DNA of 64,000 nucleotides, taken from the NCBI RefSeq assembly GCF_009176305.1, contig NZ_BLAJ01000003.1, positions 434,001-498,000 on the forward strand. The letters run 5' to 3'. Numbering within the stretch: the first letter of the stretch is position 1; every line of letters starts with the position of its first letter. A model generated the notes under the pieces. The model made no database searches and was not told the origin of the DNA. It worked only from the letters and a program-made list of their open reading frames with translations. Position numbers and translations under genes: made by a program. Shown piece after piece: positions 1 to 8,177 of this stretch. Source of the DNA: Martinezella dioscoreae. GTDB lineage: Bacteria; Pseudomonadota; Alphaproteobacteria; Rhizobiales; Rhizobiaceae.

Positions 1-158
1 TCACGATCGACCGCCTGACGGATCTTGCCGGTCGCTTGTTCTTCGATACAGTACCGACGCTTTCTGCGATCGGGCCGCTGGAGCAGCTCGCGCCGATGGA
101 GGACATCGTAACCTCGCTGTCGGCGCCGGTCCCTGCCTCCAGAAGCGCAAGCGGCTAA
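1..158 (+). CDS. M16-family zinc peptidase, C-terminal end (partial)
   Basis: Only the last 51 residues are in the window, read from position 3 to a TAA stop. The peptide has the usual tail of pitrilysin-type (M16) processing peptidases: a segment like LAGRLFFDTVPTLSAIGP, where family members have a short strand and the phrase 'LA..GP', then a disordered Ser/Ala-rich end. The HxxEH zinc motif lies in the missing N-terminal part, so catalytic competence cannot be judged. A GNAT acetyltransferase starts about 50 bases downstream on the same strand, and in rhizobia an mpp-like peptidase next to such a gene is common (family knowledge). The assignment rests on a short tail and neighbourhood, so it is moderate. 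Confidence 0.6.
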   Translation, partial: TIDRLTDLAGRLFFDTVPTLSAIGPLEQLAPMEDIVTSLSAPVPASRSASG

Positions 159-208
159 GGGCACGCCGCGGGCCTATGGGTGCAATTCTCGGGGGAGTGC
201 TTGGCGGC

Positions 209-823
209 ATGCAAAAATCTGTCTTTCGGTTTCTCTCACGTCATACGGACGCGGTTGAACTCGAAAACGACAATTATTTGCTGCGTTTGCCACGCTACTC
301 CGATTTCAATCAATGGCATAAGCTTCGGGCGGAAAGCCGGCGCTTTCTCGAACCCTGGGAGCCTACCTGGCGACACGACGAGCTGACCGAGGGCGCCTAT
401 CGGGCACGCATCATCCGCGGAAAGCAGGAATACAGCTCCGGCCAGGCCATACCGCTCTTCATTTTTCTCAGGGAAAACATGACGCTGGTTGGCGGCATCA
501 CGATCGGCTATATTCGCCGAGGTGCTGCGCAGAGCTGCATGATCGGATATTGGATGGGCGAGCGCTACTCCGGTCAGGGCCATATGTTCGCCGCACTTCA
601 GTTGGTTATACCCTATATCTTTTCCGGACTTGAGTTGCACCGAATTGAAGCAGCCTGTATTCCGGATAACGAGCGTAGCATGCGGCTTTTAGAAAAAGCC
701 GGTTTCCAGCGGGAAGGTCATTTGCGCGGTTATCTTAAAATCAACGGTCAGTGGCGCGACCATGTGATGTTTTCAAGGTTGGCATCCGACACCAACCCGA
801 ACCGAAGCTTCGACCAGCGATGA
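209..823 (+). CDS. GNAT family acetyltransferase, RimJ/RimL-like
   Basis: This 204-residue protein is a GCN5-related N-acetyltransferase of the RimJ/RimL type, which acetylates N-terminal alanine or serine of ribosomal or other proteins using acetyl-CoA. Visible hallmarks are the acceptor-side segment FLEPWEPTW near the N-terminus, the strand IGYWMGERYSGQGHMFAALQ carrying the acetyl-CoA loop (here GERYSGQG), and the C-terminal IEAACIPDNERSMRLLEKAGF motif typical of the family. An in-frame ATG at 176 is possible. The ATG at 209 is preferred because GGGGGAG lies about 12 bases upstream and the extra 11 residues are not family-like. Its TGA stop overlaps the ATG of the next gene (ATGA at 820), which suggests coupled translation. 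The substrate is unknown. Confidence 0.85.
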   Translation: MQKSVFRFLSRHTDAVELENDNYLLRLPRYSDFNQWHKLRAESRRFLEPWEPTWRHDELTEGAYRARIIRGKQEYSSGQAIPLFIFLRENMTLVGGITIGYIRRGAAQSCMIGYWMGERYSGQGHMFAALQLVIPYIFSGLELHRIEAACIPDNERSMRLLEKAGFQREGHLRGYLKINGQWRDHVMFSRLASDTNPNRSFDQR

Positions 824-3732
824 TCGCCGGAATGATGCAGACGTGGCCAACGGCCCGCCGGCTATGCGCCGTGATCGCAACGCTCGCGGCCGCCATGCTG
901 TTGTTGATCGCCGGGATGGCTGATGCAGCCGAGCCCGTGAAGATCTCGCGCGACGATACTGCTCTCGATCTCACAGCGACGACCGAAATCTACACCAATC
1001 AGGGTGAAGCCTTCCAGGTTTCGACAGCGGCCGGCGCCGACGGCATCCGCCGCCGCATCGAGGTTCGCTCCTCTTCGCCCAATCATCAGGGCGACTGGGC
1101 GGTTTTCGCGCTCGCCAACGTTTCCGAAGAGCAGCTTGAGCGCGTCATCGTCGCGCCGCATTTCCGTCTCGTGAATTCAAAGGTCTTCTGGCCCGATCTC
1201 GGCTCGCAGCGCATCGTCGCGATCACGCCGAGCGAAGGTTTTGCGCTCGATCGTCAGCCGAGCGACGAGGCTGACGTCTTCCGTATCACGTTGAACCCAG
1301 GCGCCGTCGTCACCTTCGTTGCCGAACTTTCGTCACCGAACCTGCCGCAGCTCTATCTCTGGGAACCGAACGCCTACAAGGATACGGTCAACGCTTTCAC
1401 GCTCTATCGCGGCATCGTGCTCGGCATTGCCGGCCTGCTGGCGGTGTTCCTGACCATTCTTTTCGTCGTCAAGGGCACGTCGATGCTGCCGGCGACGGCG
1501 GCACTTGCCTGGGCGGTGCTCGGCTATATCTGCGTCGATTTCGGCTTCCTCGGCAAGCTCATCAGCATCACGTCAAGCGACCAGCGAATATGGCGCGCCT
1601 GTGCGGAAGTGGCGCTCGCGTCGAGCCTGGTGATCTTCCTCTTCACCTATCTCAATCTCAATCGCTGGCACGCCCATCTCGGTTATGTGACACTTGCCTG
1701 GGTGCTTGGCCTTGCCCTCCTCTTCGGCGTGGCGATCTACGATCCGTCGATTGCTGCGGGCATTGCGCGGCTGTCGCTGGCGCTGACGGCAACAGCCGGC
1801 CTGCTACTCATCATCTATCTCGGCTTCAGCCGTTATGACCGGGCCATCCTGCTCGTGCCGGCCTGGGCGCTGATCCTCGTCTGGCTGTTCGGCGCCTGGA
1901 TGACGGTCATGGGCAAGCTCGACAATGACATCATCCAGCCGGCACTCGGCGGCGGCCTCGTTCTCATCGTCCTGCTGATCGGCTTCACCGTCATGCAGCA
2001 CGCCTTTGCCGGCGGCGCCTTCCAGCAGGGCCTGTTCTCGGATCTGGAGCGGCAGTCCCTGGCGCTGACGGGCTCCGGCGATACCGTATGGGACTGGGAC
2101 GTGGCGCGCGACCGCGTAGTGACGACGCCCGATATCTCGGTGAAGCTCGGCCTCTCGCCCGGAACCATGCATGGCGCGGCGCGCAACTGGCTGCCGCGGC
2201 TGCATCCCGACGACCGCGACCGCTTCCGAGCGACGCTCGACGTCCTTCTGGAGCATCGGCGCGGCCGATTGAACCATGAATTCCGCATCCGCGCGGAGGA
2301 TGGACATTTCCACTGGCTGTCGATCCGCGCACGGCCGGTGCTGGGGTCGAACGGCGAGATCATTCGCTGCGTCGGCACGATCGTCGACATTACCGAACAG
2401 AAGAATTCAGTTGAACGATTGCTCCACGACGCCGTGCACGACAATCTGACCGGGCTCCCGAACCGTCAGGTCTTCCTCGATCGCCTGCAAGCCGTTCTGA
2501 CGCTGGCTTCCGATGGAAATCAATTGCGGCCGACGGTCATGGTCATCGACATCGATCGCTATAAACTCGTCAACGATACGCTTGGCTTTGCCGCAGGCGA
2601 CAATATCCTGATCGCATTGACCCGTCGCCTTCGCCGCCTGATGAAGCCGCAGGATACACTGGCGCGTCTTTCGGGCGACCAGTTCGGCCTCATCCTCGTT
2701 TCCGAACGCGATCCCGCCAAGGTCGCCGACTTCGCCGACGCGATCAGCAAGGCGATCATGGTGCCGATCAATTTCGCCAACCGCGAGATCATTTTGACGG
2801 CATCGGTCGGGTTGACCTCGTGGGTCGACCAGCAGGAAAATGCGGCCGGGATGCTGAGCGATGCGGAACTCGCCATGTATCGCGCCAAGCGCGCCGGCGG
2901 CAACCGCGTCGAACCTTTCCAACCTGCCTTCCGCAGCTTCGGCACCGACCGGCTGCAGCTCGAAACCGATCTGCGCCGCGCCGTCGAACGCAAGGAGCTT
3001 TCGCTCGTCTATCAGCCGATCGTTCGGCTTGAGGATGCAGAAATCGCAGGCTTCGAGGCGCTGATGCGCTGGGAGCATCCGAAGCGCGGTAACATTCCGC
3101 CATCGGAATTCATCCCGATCGCGGAGGCTTCCGACATCATCGGTCCGCTCGGCATGTTCGCACTGGAGCAGGCAACGAACGACCTCAAGGCATGGCAACG
3201 ACAGACTGGTGACTTGCCGCTGTTCGTCTCCATCAACCTTTCCAGCGTACAGCTGCTCAACAACGAGCTTTACGACGATATCCGCGCCCTGCTCGCCAAG
3301 ACCCATTGCGATCCAAGCCGCATCAAGCTGGAATTGACGGAATCGCAGGTGATGGAGAATCCGGAACAGGCGCGGCTCGTGCTCGACAAGCTGCGCGAAG
3401 CCGGCATCGGTTTGGCGCTCGATGATTTCGGCACCGGCTATTCCTCGCTCGCCTATCTCACCCGCTTCCCCTTCGATACGATCAAGCTCGACAAGGCGAT
3501 GGTCCGCGACGATAGCGACAAGAAGGCGGTGCTGCTGCGTTCGGTCATTTCCATGGCGCGCGAACTCAATATGCGCGTCGTCGCCGAGGGCATCGAATCG
3601 GAAGAGGATGCGCTGGAGCTCGCCAAGATCGGCTGCAGCTACGGCCAGAGCTTCATCTTCGGTCCGCCGATGGGCTCGGATTCGGTGATCCGTCTGCTCA
3701 AGGAACGCTTTCCGCTGACGAAGCGCGCTTAG
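820..3732 (+). CDS. membrane 7TM-PAS-GGDEF-EAL cyclic-di-GMP signalling protein
   Basis: This 970-residue sensor has a signal peptide, an extracytoplasmic 7TMR-DISM-type sensory domain (about 45-185), seven membrane helices (about 190-405), a PAS domain (about 413-527), GGDEF (about 540-693) and EAL (from about 710). The GGDEF signature is degenerate, SGDQF near residue 616, so diguanylate cyclase activity is doubtful. The EAL domain keeps its EAL triplet, the ELTE segment, DDFGTGYSS and the catalytic Lys region IKLDKAM, so it can probably hydrolyse c-di-GMP. The degenerate GGDEF may act as a GTP sensor, as in related hybrid proteins. Start choice: ATG at 820 overlaps the upstream stop; ATGs at 832 and 835 are alternatives. 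Candidate outputs are motility and exopolysaccharide, by analogy only. Confidence 0.88.
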   Translation: MIAGMMQTWPTARRLCAVIATLAAAMLLLIAGMADAAEPVKISRDDTALDLTATTEIYTNQGEAFQVSTAAGADGIRRRIEVRSSSPNHQGDWAVFALANVSEEQLERVIVAPHFRLVNSKVFWPDLGSQRIVAITPSEGFALDRQPSDEADVFRITLNPGAVVTFVAELSSPNLPQLYLWEPNAYKDTVNAFTLYRGIVLGIAGLLAVFLTILFVVKGTSMLPATAALAWAVLGYICVDFGFLGKLISITSSDQRIWRACAEVALASSLVIFLFTYLNLNRWHAHLGYVTLAWVLGLALLFGVAIYDPSIAAGIARLSLALTATAGLLLIIYLGFSRYDRAILLVPAWALILVWLFGAWMTVMGKLDNDIIQPALGGGLVLIVLLIGFTVMQHAFAGGAFQQGLFSDLERQSLALTGSGDTVWDWDVARDRVVTTPDISVKLGLSPGTMHGAARNWLPRLHPDDRDRFRATLDVLLEHRRGRLNHEFRIRAEDGHFHWLSIRARPVLGSNGEIIRCVGTIVDITEQKNSVERLLHDAVHDNLTGLPNRQVFLDRLQAVLTLASDGNQLRPTVMVIDIDRYKLVNDTLGFAAGDNILIALTRRLRRLMKPQDTLARLSGDQFGLILVSERDPAKVADFADAISKAIMVPINFANREIILTASVGLTSWVDQQENAAGMLSDAELAMYRAKRAGGNRVEPFQPAFRSFGTDRLQLETDLRRAVERKELSLVYQPIVRLEDAEIAGFEALMRWEHPKRGNIPPSEFIPIAEASDIIGPLGMFALEQATNDLKAWQRQTGDLPLFVSINLSSVQLLNNELYDDIRALLAKTHCDPSRIKLELTESQVMENPEQARLVLDKLREAGIGLALDDFGTGYSSLAYLTRFPFDTIKLDKAMVRDDSDKKAVLLRSVISMARELNMRVVAEGIESEEDALELAKIGCSYGQSFIFGPPMGSDSVIRLLKERFPLTKRA

Positions 3733-3756
3733 CATCGTCAATAATGGCAGCGCCGC

Positions 3757-4812
3757 TCAGACGCTGTCGATCAATTCCCTGATATAGCCGAGCTTCGCGA
3801 CCACCGGCGGCGAGAGAATGAAGGGATAGGAATCCGGCTGCCCCATGCTGCGCTGGATGGAATTGATCGCTACACTCAAAGGGATCCAGGCGCTGACGAG
3901 CTGCTCGGCGCTTTCTGCCTTGTAAGGATTGAAATCCACCTCGGCCGCCATGTCGTGATAGCGATGGGGATCGATCGCCAAGCCGAAGGAACGCGCCGTT
4001 TCCAGCGTATCGACGATGTGCAGATAATGCGCAAAGCATTCGGCGAAATCCTCCCAGGGATGGGAGCTGGCATAGGCGCTGATGAAACTTTCCTGCCAGT
4101 TTGCAAGCGGGCCATGGTCGTAATGGGCCTGGAGTGCGGCGCCATAATCGGCGCGTTCGTCGCCGAAGACGGCGCGAAAGGCATCGAATTGTCCACGATC
4201 GCGGACAAGCTTGTTCCAGATGAAATGACCGGTCTCGTGGCGGAAGTGGCCAAGCAAGGTGCGATAGGGCTCATTCATGGAAGTACGCGCCTGTTCGCGC
4301 GTCACGTCATCGGCTTCAGCGGCCCGGATGGCGATCAGTCCCTCCTCGTGACCGGTCATCGCCGGGACCACGGTATTGCCCTGCACCTCATCCTCTAGGA
4401 AATCGAAGACGAGCCCACCTTCGGGGTCCTGCTGCCGATCGGGATGCGGCAGGTTCCACCGCAAGAGCGAATAAAACAAATGCCGCTGCGCCTGGCTGAT
4501 GCGCCGCCAGCGATCTATACCCTGTTGCGTGCCGGTGTTCGGCACGAGACGATTGTGCCGACATGCAACACAATAGGGTTGCGGATCGTCCGCATCAATG
4601 AGCCAATTGCAGATATCGAGTTCGGCATTCGCGCAGAAGCGAACATGCCGCGTCTGTTCAGAGACGGGATGCCAGTTCGTCTCAGTTTCTGCTTCCAGGG
4701 CATATATCGCCAAGTAATCGGGGATGAAACCGAGCTGATGACCACATCGAATGCATTGCCTGTTATCGAAATGTACAGGCTGTCCGCAATGATCGCACGT
4801 GAAAAGCCGCAT
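3757..4812 (-). CDS. putative zinc-binding metallopeptidase (zinc ribbon + HExxH domain)
   Basis: This 351-residue protein begins with a four-cysteine zinc ribbon (CDHCGQ ... CIRCG) and has further Cys pairs near residue 95. Its C-terminal two thirds carry HFRHETGHFIW, a canonical HExxH zinc-metalloprotease motif, followed by a conserved WEDFAECFAHYLHI segment that could supply the third ligand. This arrangement matches the family annotated as putative zinc-binding metallopeptidase (formerly DUF2248). The in-frame ORF extends further upstream, but the ATG at 4812 has a strong GAGGGGG ribosome site, and the upstream residues look like read-through of a non-coding stretch. It is monocistronic and converges with the upstream c-di-GMP gene. 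Its physiological substrate is unknown. Confidence 0.85.
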   Translation of the reverse strand: MRLFTCDHCGQPVHFDNRQCIRCGHQLGFIPDYLAIYALEAETETNWHPVSEQTRHVRFCANAELDICNWLIDADDPQPYCVACRHNRLVPNTGTQQGIDRWRRISQAQRHLFYSLLRWNLPHPDRQQDPEGGLVFDFLEDEVQGNTVVPAMTGHEEGLIAIRAAEADDVTREQARTSMNEPYRTLLGHFRHETGHFIWNKLVRDRGQFDAFRAVFGDERADYGAALQAHYDHGPLANWQESFISAYASSHPWEDFAECFAHYLHIVDTLETARSFGLAIDPHRYHDMAAEVDFNPYKAESAEQLVSAWIPLSVAINSIQRSMGQPDSYPFILSPPVVAKLGYIRELIDSV

Positions 4813-4950
4813 GCTCCCCCTCGGAAAACTTATTGGCAGGCAATAAAGAGCCTGCCACGTTTCCGTAACAGGCTCTTCCTCCCAACATCGCCGCTTCGAC
4901 GTCAATTCAGACGGAGCAGCGACCATGGATTGACAAAAACAAGCAGCCGG

Positions 4951-5142
4951 TCACATCCGGTCCACCGCTCCCTTGACCTTATCCTTGGCTTTGCCAACGG
5001 CGGTTTGCACCTTACCCTTGGCTTCCTGTGCAACGCCCTTGGCGCGCATTTCCTTGTCATTCGTCGCCTTGCCGGCCATCTGCTTGGCCTTGCCGGCAAT
5101 TTCATTCGCCTTACCGGACACCTTGTCGGTCGTGCTGCTCAT
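4951..5142 (-). CDS. CsbD family stress-response protein
   Basis: This 63-residue, highly charged, cysteine-free protein is made almost entirely of Lys/Ala/Gly-rich amphipathic repeats (GKAKQMAGKATNDKEMRAKG), the signature of CsbD-like proteins. In other bacteria these are small, abundant proteins induced by general stress, and their molecular role is not settled. The start is firm: AAGGAGG lies eight bases before the ATG. No partner gene is evident; it lies alone between the metallopeptidase and yqgE, all on the minus strand. Many rhizobia carry several csbD-like genes under the general stress regulator, but I did not identify an obvious sigma-EcfG promoter here. Confidence 0.9.
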   Translation of the reverse strand: MSSTTDKVSGKANEIAGKAKQMAGKATNDKEMRAKGVAQEAKGKVQTAVGKAKDKVKGAVDRM

Positions 5143-5237
5143 GTCTGACGCCTCCTTGGCTGCGACAGCGGAATTGCCGTCGCTCTGTCAGGAAAACGTC
5201 ACGCCCGCTATTTCGTTCCAAAACAACGCAAATCGGC

Positions 5238-5843
5238 TCAGCTATGACCGGCATGCGGTGACAGCATGACCGGATTGATACCCATGAGAGCCAGCGCACG
5301 ATCATACTTGTTCTCGAGGCTGCGATCGAAGATCAATTCTTCGTTTGCAGGGCAGTTCAGCCAGCCATTGTTGCCAATCTCCGCCTCAAGCTGGCCAGCG
5401 CCCCAGCCGGCATAGCCGAGCAACATCGTCGCGCGCTTCGGACCGCTCCCCTTGGAAATCGCCCTGACGATGTCGAGCGTCGCCGTCAGGCTGATATCGT
5501 CACTGACCGGGATGCTGCTGTCGCTGATGTAATCGTCGGAATGCAGGACGAAACCTCGGCCGCTTTCGACTGGACCGCCGGTCTGGATCGGGAAATCGCG
5601 CGCCATCTGCGGAAGCACGATAGCATCGTCGTCCTTGATCATTTCGAGATGCAAGAGGACGTCGGTGAATGTCAGCTTCTGAGCCCGGTTGATGACGAAG
5701 CCCATGGCACCGGCATCGGAATGGGCACAGATATAAACAACCGTGCGATGAAAGTTCCGATCCTCCATGCCGGGCATGGCGATCAGGAACTGACCGTCGA
5801 GAAAACCTCTTTCGCGTCTATTCTTCAGCGTCGATAGGGACAT
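5238..5843 (-). CDS. YqgE/AlgH family protein (UPF0301)
   Basis: This 201-residue protein is a member of the YqgE/AlgH family. Family hallmarks are visible: an N-terminal [13 protein letters not shown] segment, then [18 protein letters not shown] and the later [14 protein letters not shown] block. The biochemical role is unsettled; AlgH was linked genetically to alginate regulation in Pseudomonas, but family members occur in bacteria without alginate. The ATG at 5843 is chosen over one 20 codons upstream because AGGAGG sits just before it and because the family starts close to this point. It is divergently transcribed from the DsbD-like gene, and the short gap between them contains a 12-bp palindrome. 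Confidence 0.92.
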   Translation of the reverse strand: MSLSTLKNRRERGFLDGQFLIAMPGMEDRNFHRTVVYICAHSDAGAMGFVINRAQKLTFTDVLLHLEMIKDDDAIVLPQMARDFPIQTGGPVESGRGFVLHSDDYISDSSIPVSDDISLTATLDIVRAISKGSGPKRATMLLGYAGWGAGQLEAEIGNNGWLNCPANEELIFDRSLENKYDRALALMGINPVMLSPHAGHS

Positions 5844-5918
5844 CGTGCCTCCTGACCGCAGTTCGCAACTGCGCCGCCTCATACCAAGATGGGGCAATGT
5901 CATAAATCAATCAACTGA

Positions 5919-5930
5919 AAATGATCATTT
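5919..5930. promoter_or_regulatory. 12-bp perfect palindrome in divergent promoter region
   Basis: AAATGATCATTT is a perfect dyad in the 140-base gap between divergent yqgE and the DsbD N-domain gene. Its placement is consistent with an operator for one or both genes. The motif does not match a rhizobial operator that I can name, and short AT-rich dyads arise by chance, so this is only a candidate. Confidence 0.25.
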
Positions 5931-5983
5931 ACCTCTTCGGTCGTGCTGGCTCCCGGCGACCCAATCCGCTAAATCCTTGTTCC

Positions 5984-6811
5984 ATGATCGAAATAAGTAC
6001 CGTTGCCCGCCTGTCGGCGCTTCTCACCACTTTGTTTTTCAGCACCGCGGCGGCTCATGCCGCAACGAGTGAGTGGATAGACAATCAGGGCGGCAGAATG
6101 CGTCTGATCGCACTGGCACCGGACGCAGAAGGGCATATCCGCGCCGCCTTGCAGATCGAGCCGGAGCCGGGCTGGATCACCTATTGGCGCGAGCCGGGTC
6201 AGGGCGGAATTCCGCCGCAAATAACGCCGGCAGCCGGCAGCGGCGTAACACTGGAAAGGGCGGACTATCCCGCGCCGAAGCCGATCCGCGTCGGCCCCAT
6301 CCAGGAAATCGGCTACGACGCGCCGGTCACGTTTCCGCTCGATCTGCGCGTCACCGGCAAGGCGCCGGCAAAGCTTGAGCTGACGGCCTTCATCGGCCTC
6401 TGCAAGGATATCTGCATCCCTTTCCAGGCCGAATATTCCCTGCCGTTGCCGGCAGATGTGCAGCCAACCTCGCATGAACTGGCTTTGCTCGATGCGGCAA
6501 AGGCCGTGCTACCGCAGCCTCCCTCCCCGGATTTCGCCGTCCGGAGCCATAAGTTCTCCAACGACGGCAAGGGCCTTTCCCTGCATCTGACACTGCCGGA
6601 AGCGAGCGGAAATGCACCTGAGATCTATGTCACGGGGCCATCCGGCTATGTGTTCTTTCAGCAAGCGAATGCGAAGCGGGAGGGAATTTCCTTCTCGGCC
6701 GATATGGTAATCGGCAAACTACCGAAGGATTATGATCCGAAGGGCCAAAGCTGGGGTATTCTGGTCGTCGATGGCGATCGGGCGATGGAAACCACCCTTG
6801 CGCTCGAATAG
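5984..6811 (+). CDS. exported DsbD N-terminal-domain protein (thiol-disulfide)
   Basis: This 275-residue periplasmic protein begins with a clear signal peptide (hydrophobic LSALLTTLFFSTAAAHA, cleavage after AHA), followed by the immunoglobulin-like domain of DsbD (DsbD-alpha/DsbC-corrector family). It contains the redox pair CKDIC, in the characteristic context IGLCKDICIPFQAEY. In full DsbD this domain hands electrons to periplasmic thioredoxin-like partners. Here the membrane and thioredoxin domains are missing, so a separate membrane partner elsewhere in the genome is implied. The ATG at 5984 is preferred to an earlier one because it puts the signal peptide at the N-terminus. The next gene is a peroxiredoxin on the same strand, which suggests a redox theme. 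Confidence 0.85.
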   Translation: MIEISTVARLSALLTTLFFSTAAAHAATSEWIDNQGGRMRLIALAPDAEGHIRAALQIEPEPGWITYWREPGQGGIPPQITPAAGSGVTLERADYPAPKPIRVGPIQEIGYDAPVTFPLDLRVTGKAPAKLELTAFIGLCKDICIPFQAEYSLPLPADVQPTSHELALLDAAKAVLPQPPSPDFAVRSHKFSNDGKGLSLHLTLPEASGNAPEIYVTGPSGYVFFQQANAKREGISFSADMVIGKLPKDYDPKGQSWGILVVDGDRAMETTLALE

Positions 6812-6894
6812 GCCGGATCTATAGTTCTCTGAACCGTCTTCAAACCATCGGCGGCCGTTCGAGCGCCCCGAAACAACGACCCAAGGAGAGAGCC

Positions 6895-7380
6895 ATGACT
6901 ATCGCCATCGGCGACACGCTGCCTGCCGCCACCTTCAAGGAAAAGACCGCCGACGGACCGGTCGAGATCAGCACCGAGCAGCTGTTTGCCGGCAAGCGCG
7001 TCGTCCTCTTCGCCGTTCCCGGCGCGTTTACGCCCACCTGCTCGCTCAATCACCTGCCGGGCTTCCTCGAAAACCGCGATGCCATTCTCGCCAAGGGCAT
7101 CGATGACATCGCCGTCGTTTCCATCAACGACTGGCACGTCATGGGCGCCTGGGCGCAGTCGTCCGGTGGTCTCGGCAAGATCCACTTCCTCGCCGATTGG
7201 GACGGCGCCTTCACCAAGGCGCTCGGCCTAGACGTCGATCTCTCGGCCGGCGGCCTCGGCATTCGCTCCAAGCGCTATTCCATGCTGGTGGAAAACGGCG
7301 TGGTGAAGACGCTCAATATCGAGGAAAGCCCCGGTCAGGCCACGGTTTCGGGCGCCGCTGCCATGATGGAGCAGCTTTAG
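6895..7380 (+). CDS. peroxiredoxin, Prx5/Prx-II type, single cysteine
   Basis: This 161-residue protein has the peroxidatic motif PGAFTPTCS with the catalytic Cys at residue 49 and the conserved downstream Arg region (SKRYSMLVENG). It reduces hydrogen peroxide and alkyl peroxides in the cytoplasm. The protein has only that one cysteine, so it should work as a 1-Cys enzyme needing an external thiol such as glutathione/glutaredoxin; 2-Cys members would carry a second residue near 75 or 150. AAGGAGAG lies just before the ATG. An imperfect hairpin with a T-rich arm follows the stop and is a likely terminator. Confidence 0.93.
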   Translation: MTIAIGDTLPAATFKEKTADGPVEISTEQLFAGKRVVLFAVPGAFTPTCSLNHLPGFLENRDAILAKGIDDIAVVSINDWHVMGAWAQSSGGLGKIHFLADWDGAFTKALGLDVDLSAGGLGIRSKRYSMLVENGVVKTLNIEESPGQATVSGAAAMMEQL

Positions 7381-7395
7381 GATTTTGATGGATTT

Positions 7396-7429
7396 GGAAA
7401 GGCTGGGCGCCCTGAGCCCGGCCTTTTCC
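7396..7429 (+). terminator. probable Rho-independent terminator after the peroxiredoxin gene
   Basis: GGAAAGGCTGGGC pairs imperfectly with GCCCGGCCTTTTCC across a short loop about 16 bases after the stop codon. One arm carries a T-run, but the stem has a bulge, so the terminator is probable rather than certain. The next gene is convergent. Confidence 0.5.
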
Positions 7430-7465
7430 AACTAAAGGTAAGGCGCAAGCCCTTCCTCATTTCTT

Positions 7466-7834
7466 CTACCTGCTTGTTACCCGGATATAATAGCCATCCG
7501 GATCTGCGATACGGAAATCACGCAACCCCCATGGCTGCAAGGCAAGCTTGGATACCGGATGGCCGCCGGCTTTAGCGATACCATAGAAACTTTCCACATC
7601 CTCGACGCTTAGCACGATTTCGATGCCAAGACCTGGTCGTTCGCCATTGACCGCCCGAAGTGGATGATCAGGCCCAAGAGCCTCCCGCTTGTTGACGGAA
7701 ATGATAGCCTCGCCATTCGAGAGCATCGTGTATTGCTCGCCTGTTTCGCCAACCACCTGGAAGTTCAGTACCCGTCGATAGAATTCTATCGACGCCGTCA
7801 CATCGGCAACAAACAACTCAAGCCTTAGCTTCAT
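7466..7834 (-). CDS. VOC-fold (glyoxalase/bleomycin resistance) family protein
   Basis: This 122-residue protein is a vicinal-oxygen-chelate fold member. It shows the two beta-alpha-beta-beta-beta modules: LRLELFVADVTASIEFYRRV at the N-terminus and the closing phrase FRIADPDGYYIRVTS, with a terminal acidic residue context typical of glyoxalase-like proteins. The reaction cannot be deduced; members include glyoxalases, dioxygenases and drug-binding proteins. The ATG at 7834 is used because GGAGAC lies 8 bases upstream; an earlier in-frame start would add 19 residues foreign to the family. It is monocistronic and lies beside the zinc uptake unit. Confidence 0.82.
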   Translation of the reverse strand: MKLRLELFVADVTASIEFYRRVLNFQVVGETGEQYTMLSNGEAIISVNKREALGPDHPLRAVNGERPGLGIEIVLSVEDVESFYGIAKAGGHPVSKLALQPWGLRDFRIADPDGYYIRVTSR

Positions 7835-8018
7835 AACATTGTCTCCTACCCGCCTCGTAAATTTTGTCGCTCGATCTGCGTGAAAATACAACTGTCGTGA
7901 GCCTCATGGCGATAAGGCGCGGACATCATTGCCGGTAAATATTCCAGCCTTGTTCACCTCAAATTCCTGGCAGTTCTCCGCCCGCCTCTTTTTCGCCGCG
8001 TTTCATCGGCTACAACAC

Positions 8019-8038
8019 GTAATGTTATTACATAATGA
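8019..8038 (+). promoter_or_regulatory. Zur-like operator before the zinc uptake unit
   Basis: The sequence GTAATGTTATTACATAATGA contains ATGTTAT-TAC-ATAATGA, close to the alphaproteobacterial Zur pattern ATGTTAT..ATAACAT, and overlaps a second imperfect dyad GTAAT-GTT-ATTAC. It lies ten bases before the first ATG of a unit encoding an AztABC-type zinc importer. By family knowledge Zur would repress here when zinc is plentiful. The pattern match and position are seen; binding is inferred. Confidence 0.65.
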
Positions 8039-8048
8039 AAGCCCTGAA

Positions 8049-8177
8049 ATGCCTTTTGACCGTGATCCCTTCGCTTCGTCCCTCATGGGGCGCTCGGCTT
8101 TGATGCGCCTTGCCTATGTGGCGGTGGGCATTGCAGTGCTTTGGGCTGCTATCGGCTGGGCGGTGGCTTTGGCATGA
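8049..8177 (+). CDS. 42-residue single-pass membrane peptide, coupled to aztA
   Basis: This small gene encodes a peptide starting MPFDRDPFASSLMG, followed by one hydrophobic helix (LAYVAVGIAVLWAAIGWAVALA). It is the first gene after the Zur-like operator. Its TGA stop overlaps the ATG of aztA in the ATGA arrangement, which argues for real translation and coupling. GAAAG lies about 8 bases before the ATG. I do not recognise a family. It could be an accessory subunit of the importer, a chaperone-like membrane peptide, or simply a translated leader that sets aztA expression. A longer frame upstream (from 7929) exists but would swallow the operator, so it is not favoured. Confidence 0.6.
   Translation: MPFDRDPFASSLMGRSALMRLAYVAVGIAVLWAAIGWAVALA

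Noticed and set aside
2407..3741. 444-codon minus-strand frame opposite the EAL region
   Set aside because: Antisense shadow of the c-di-GMP gene.
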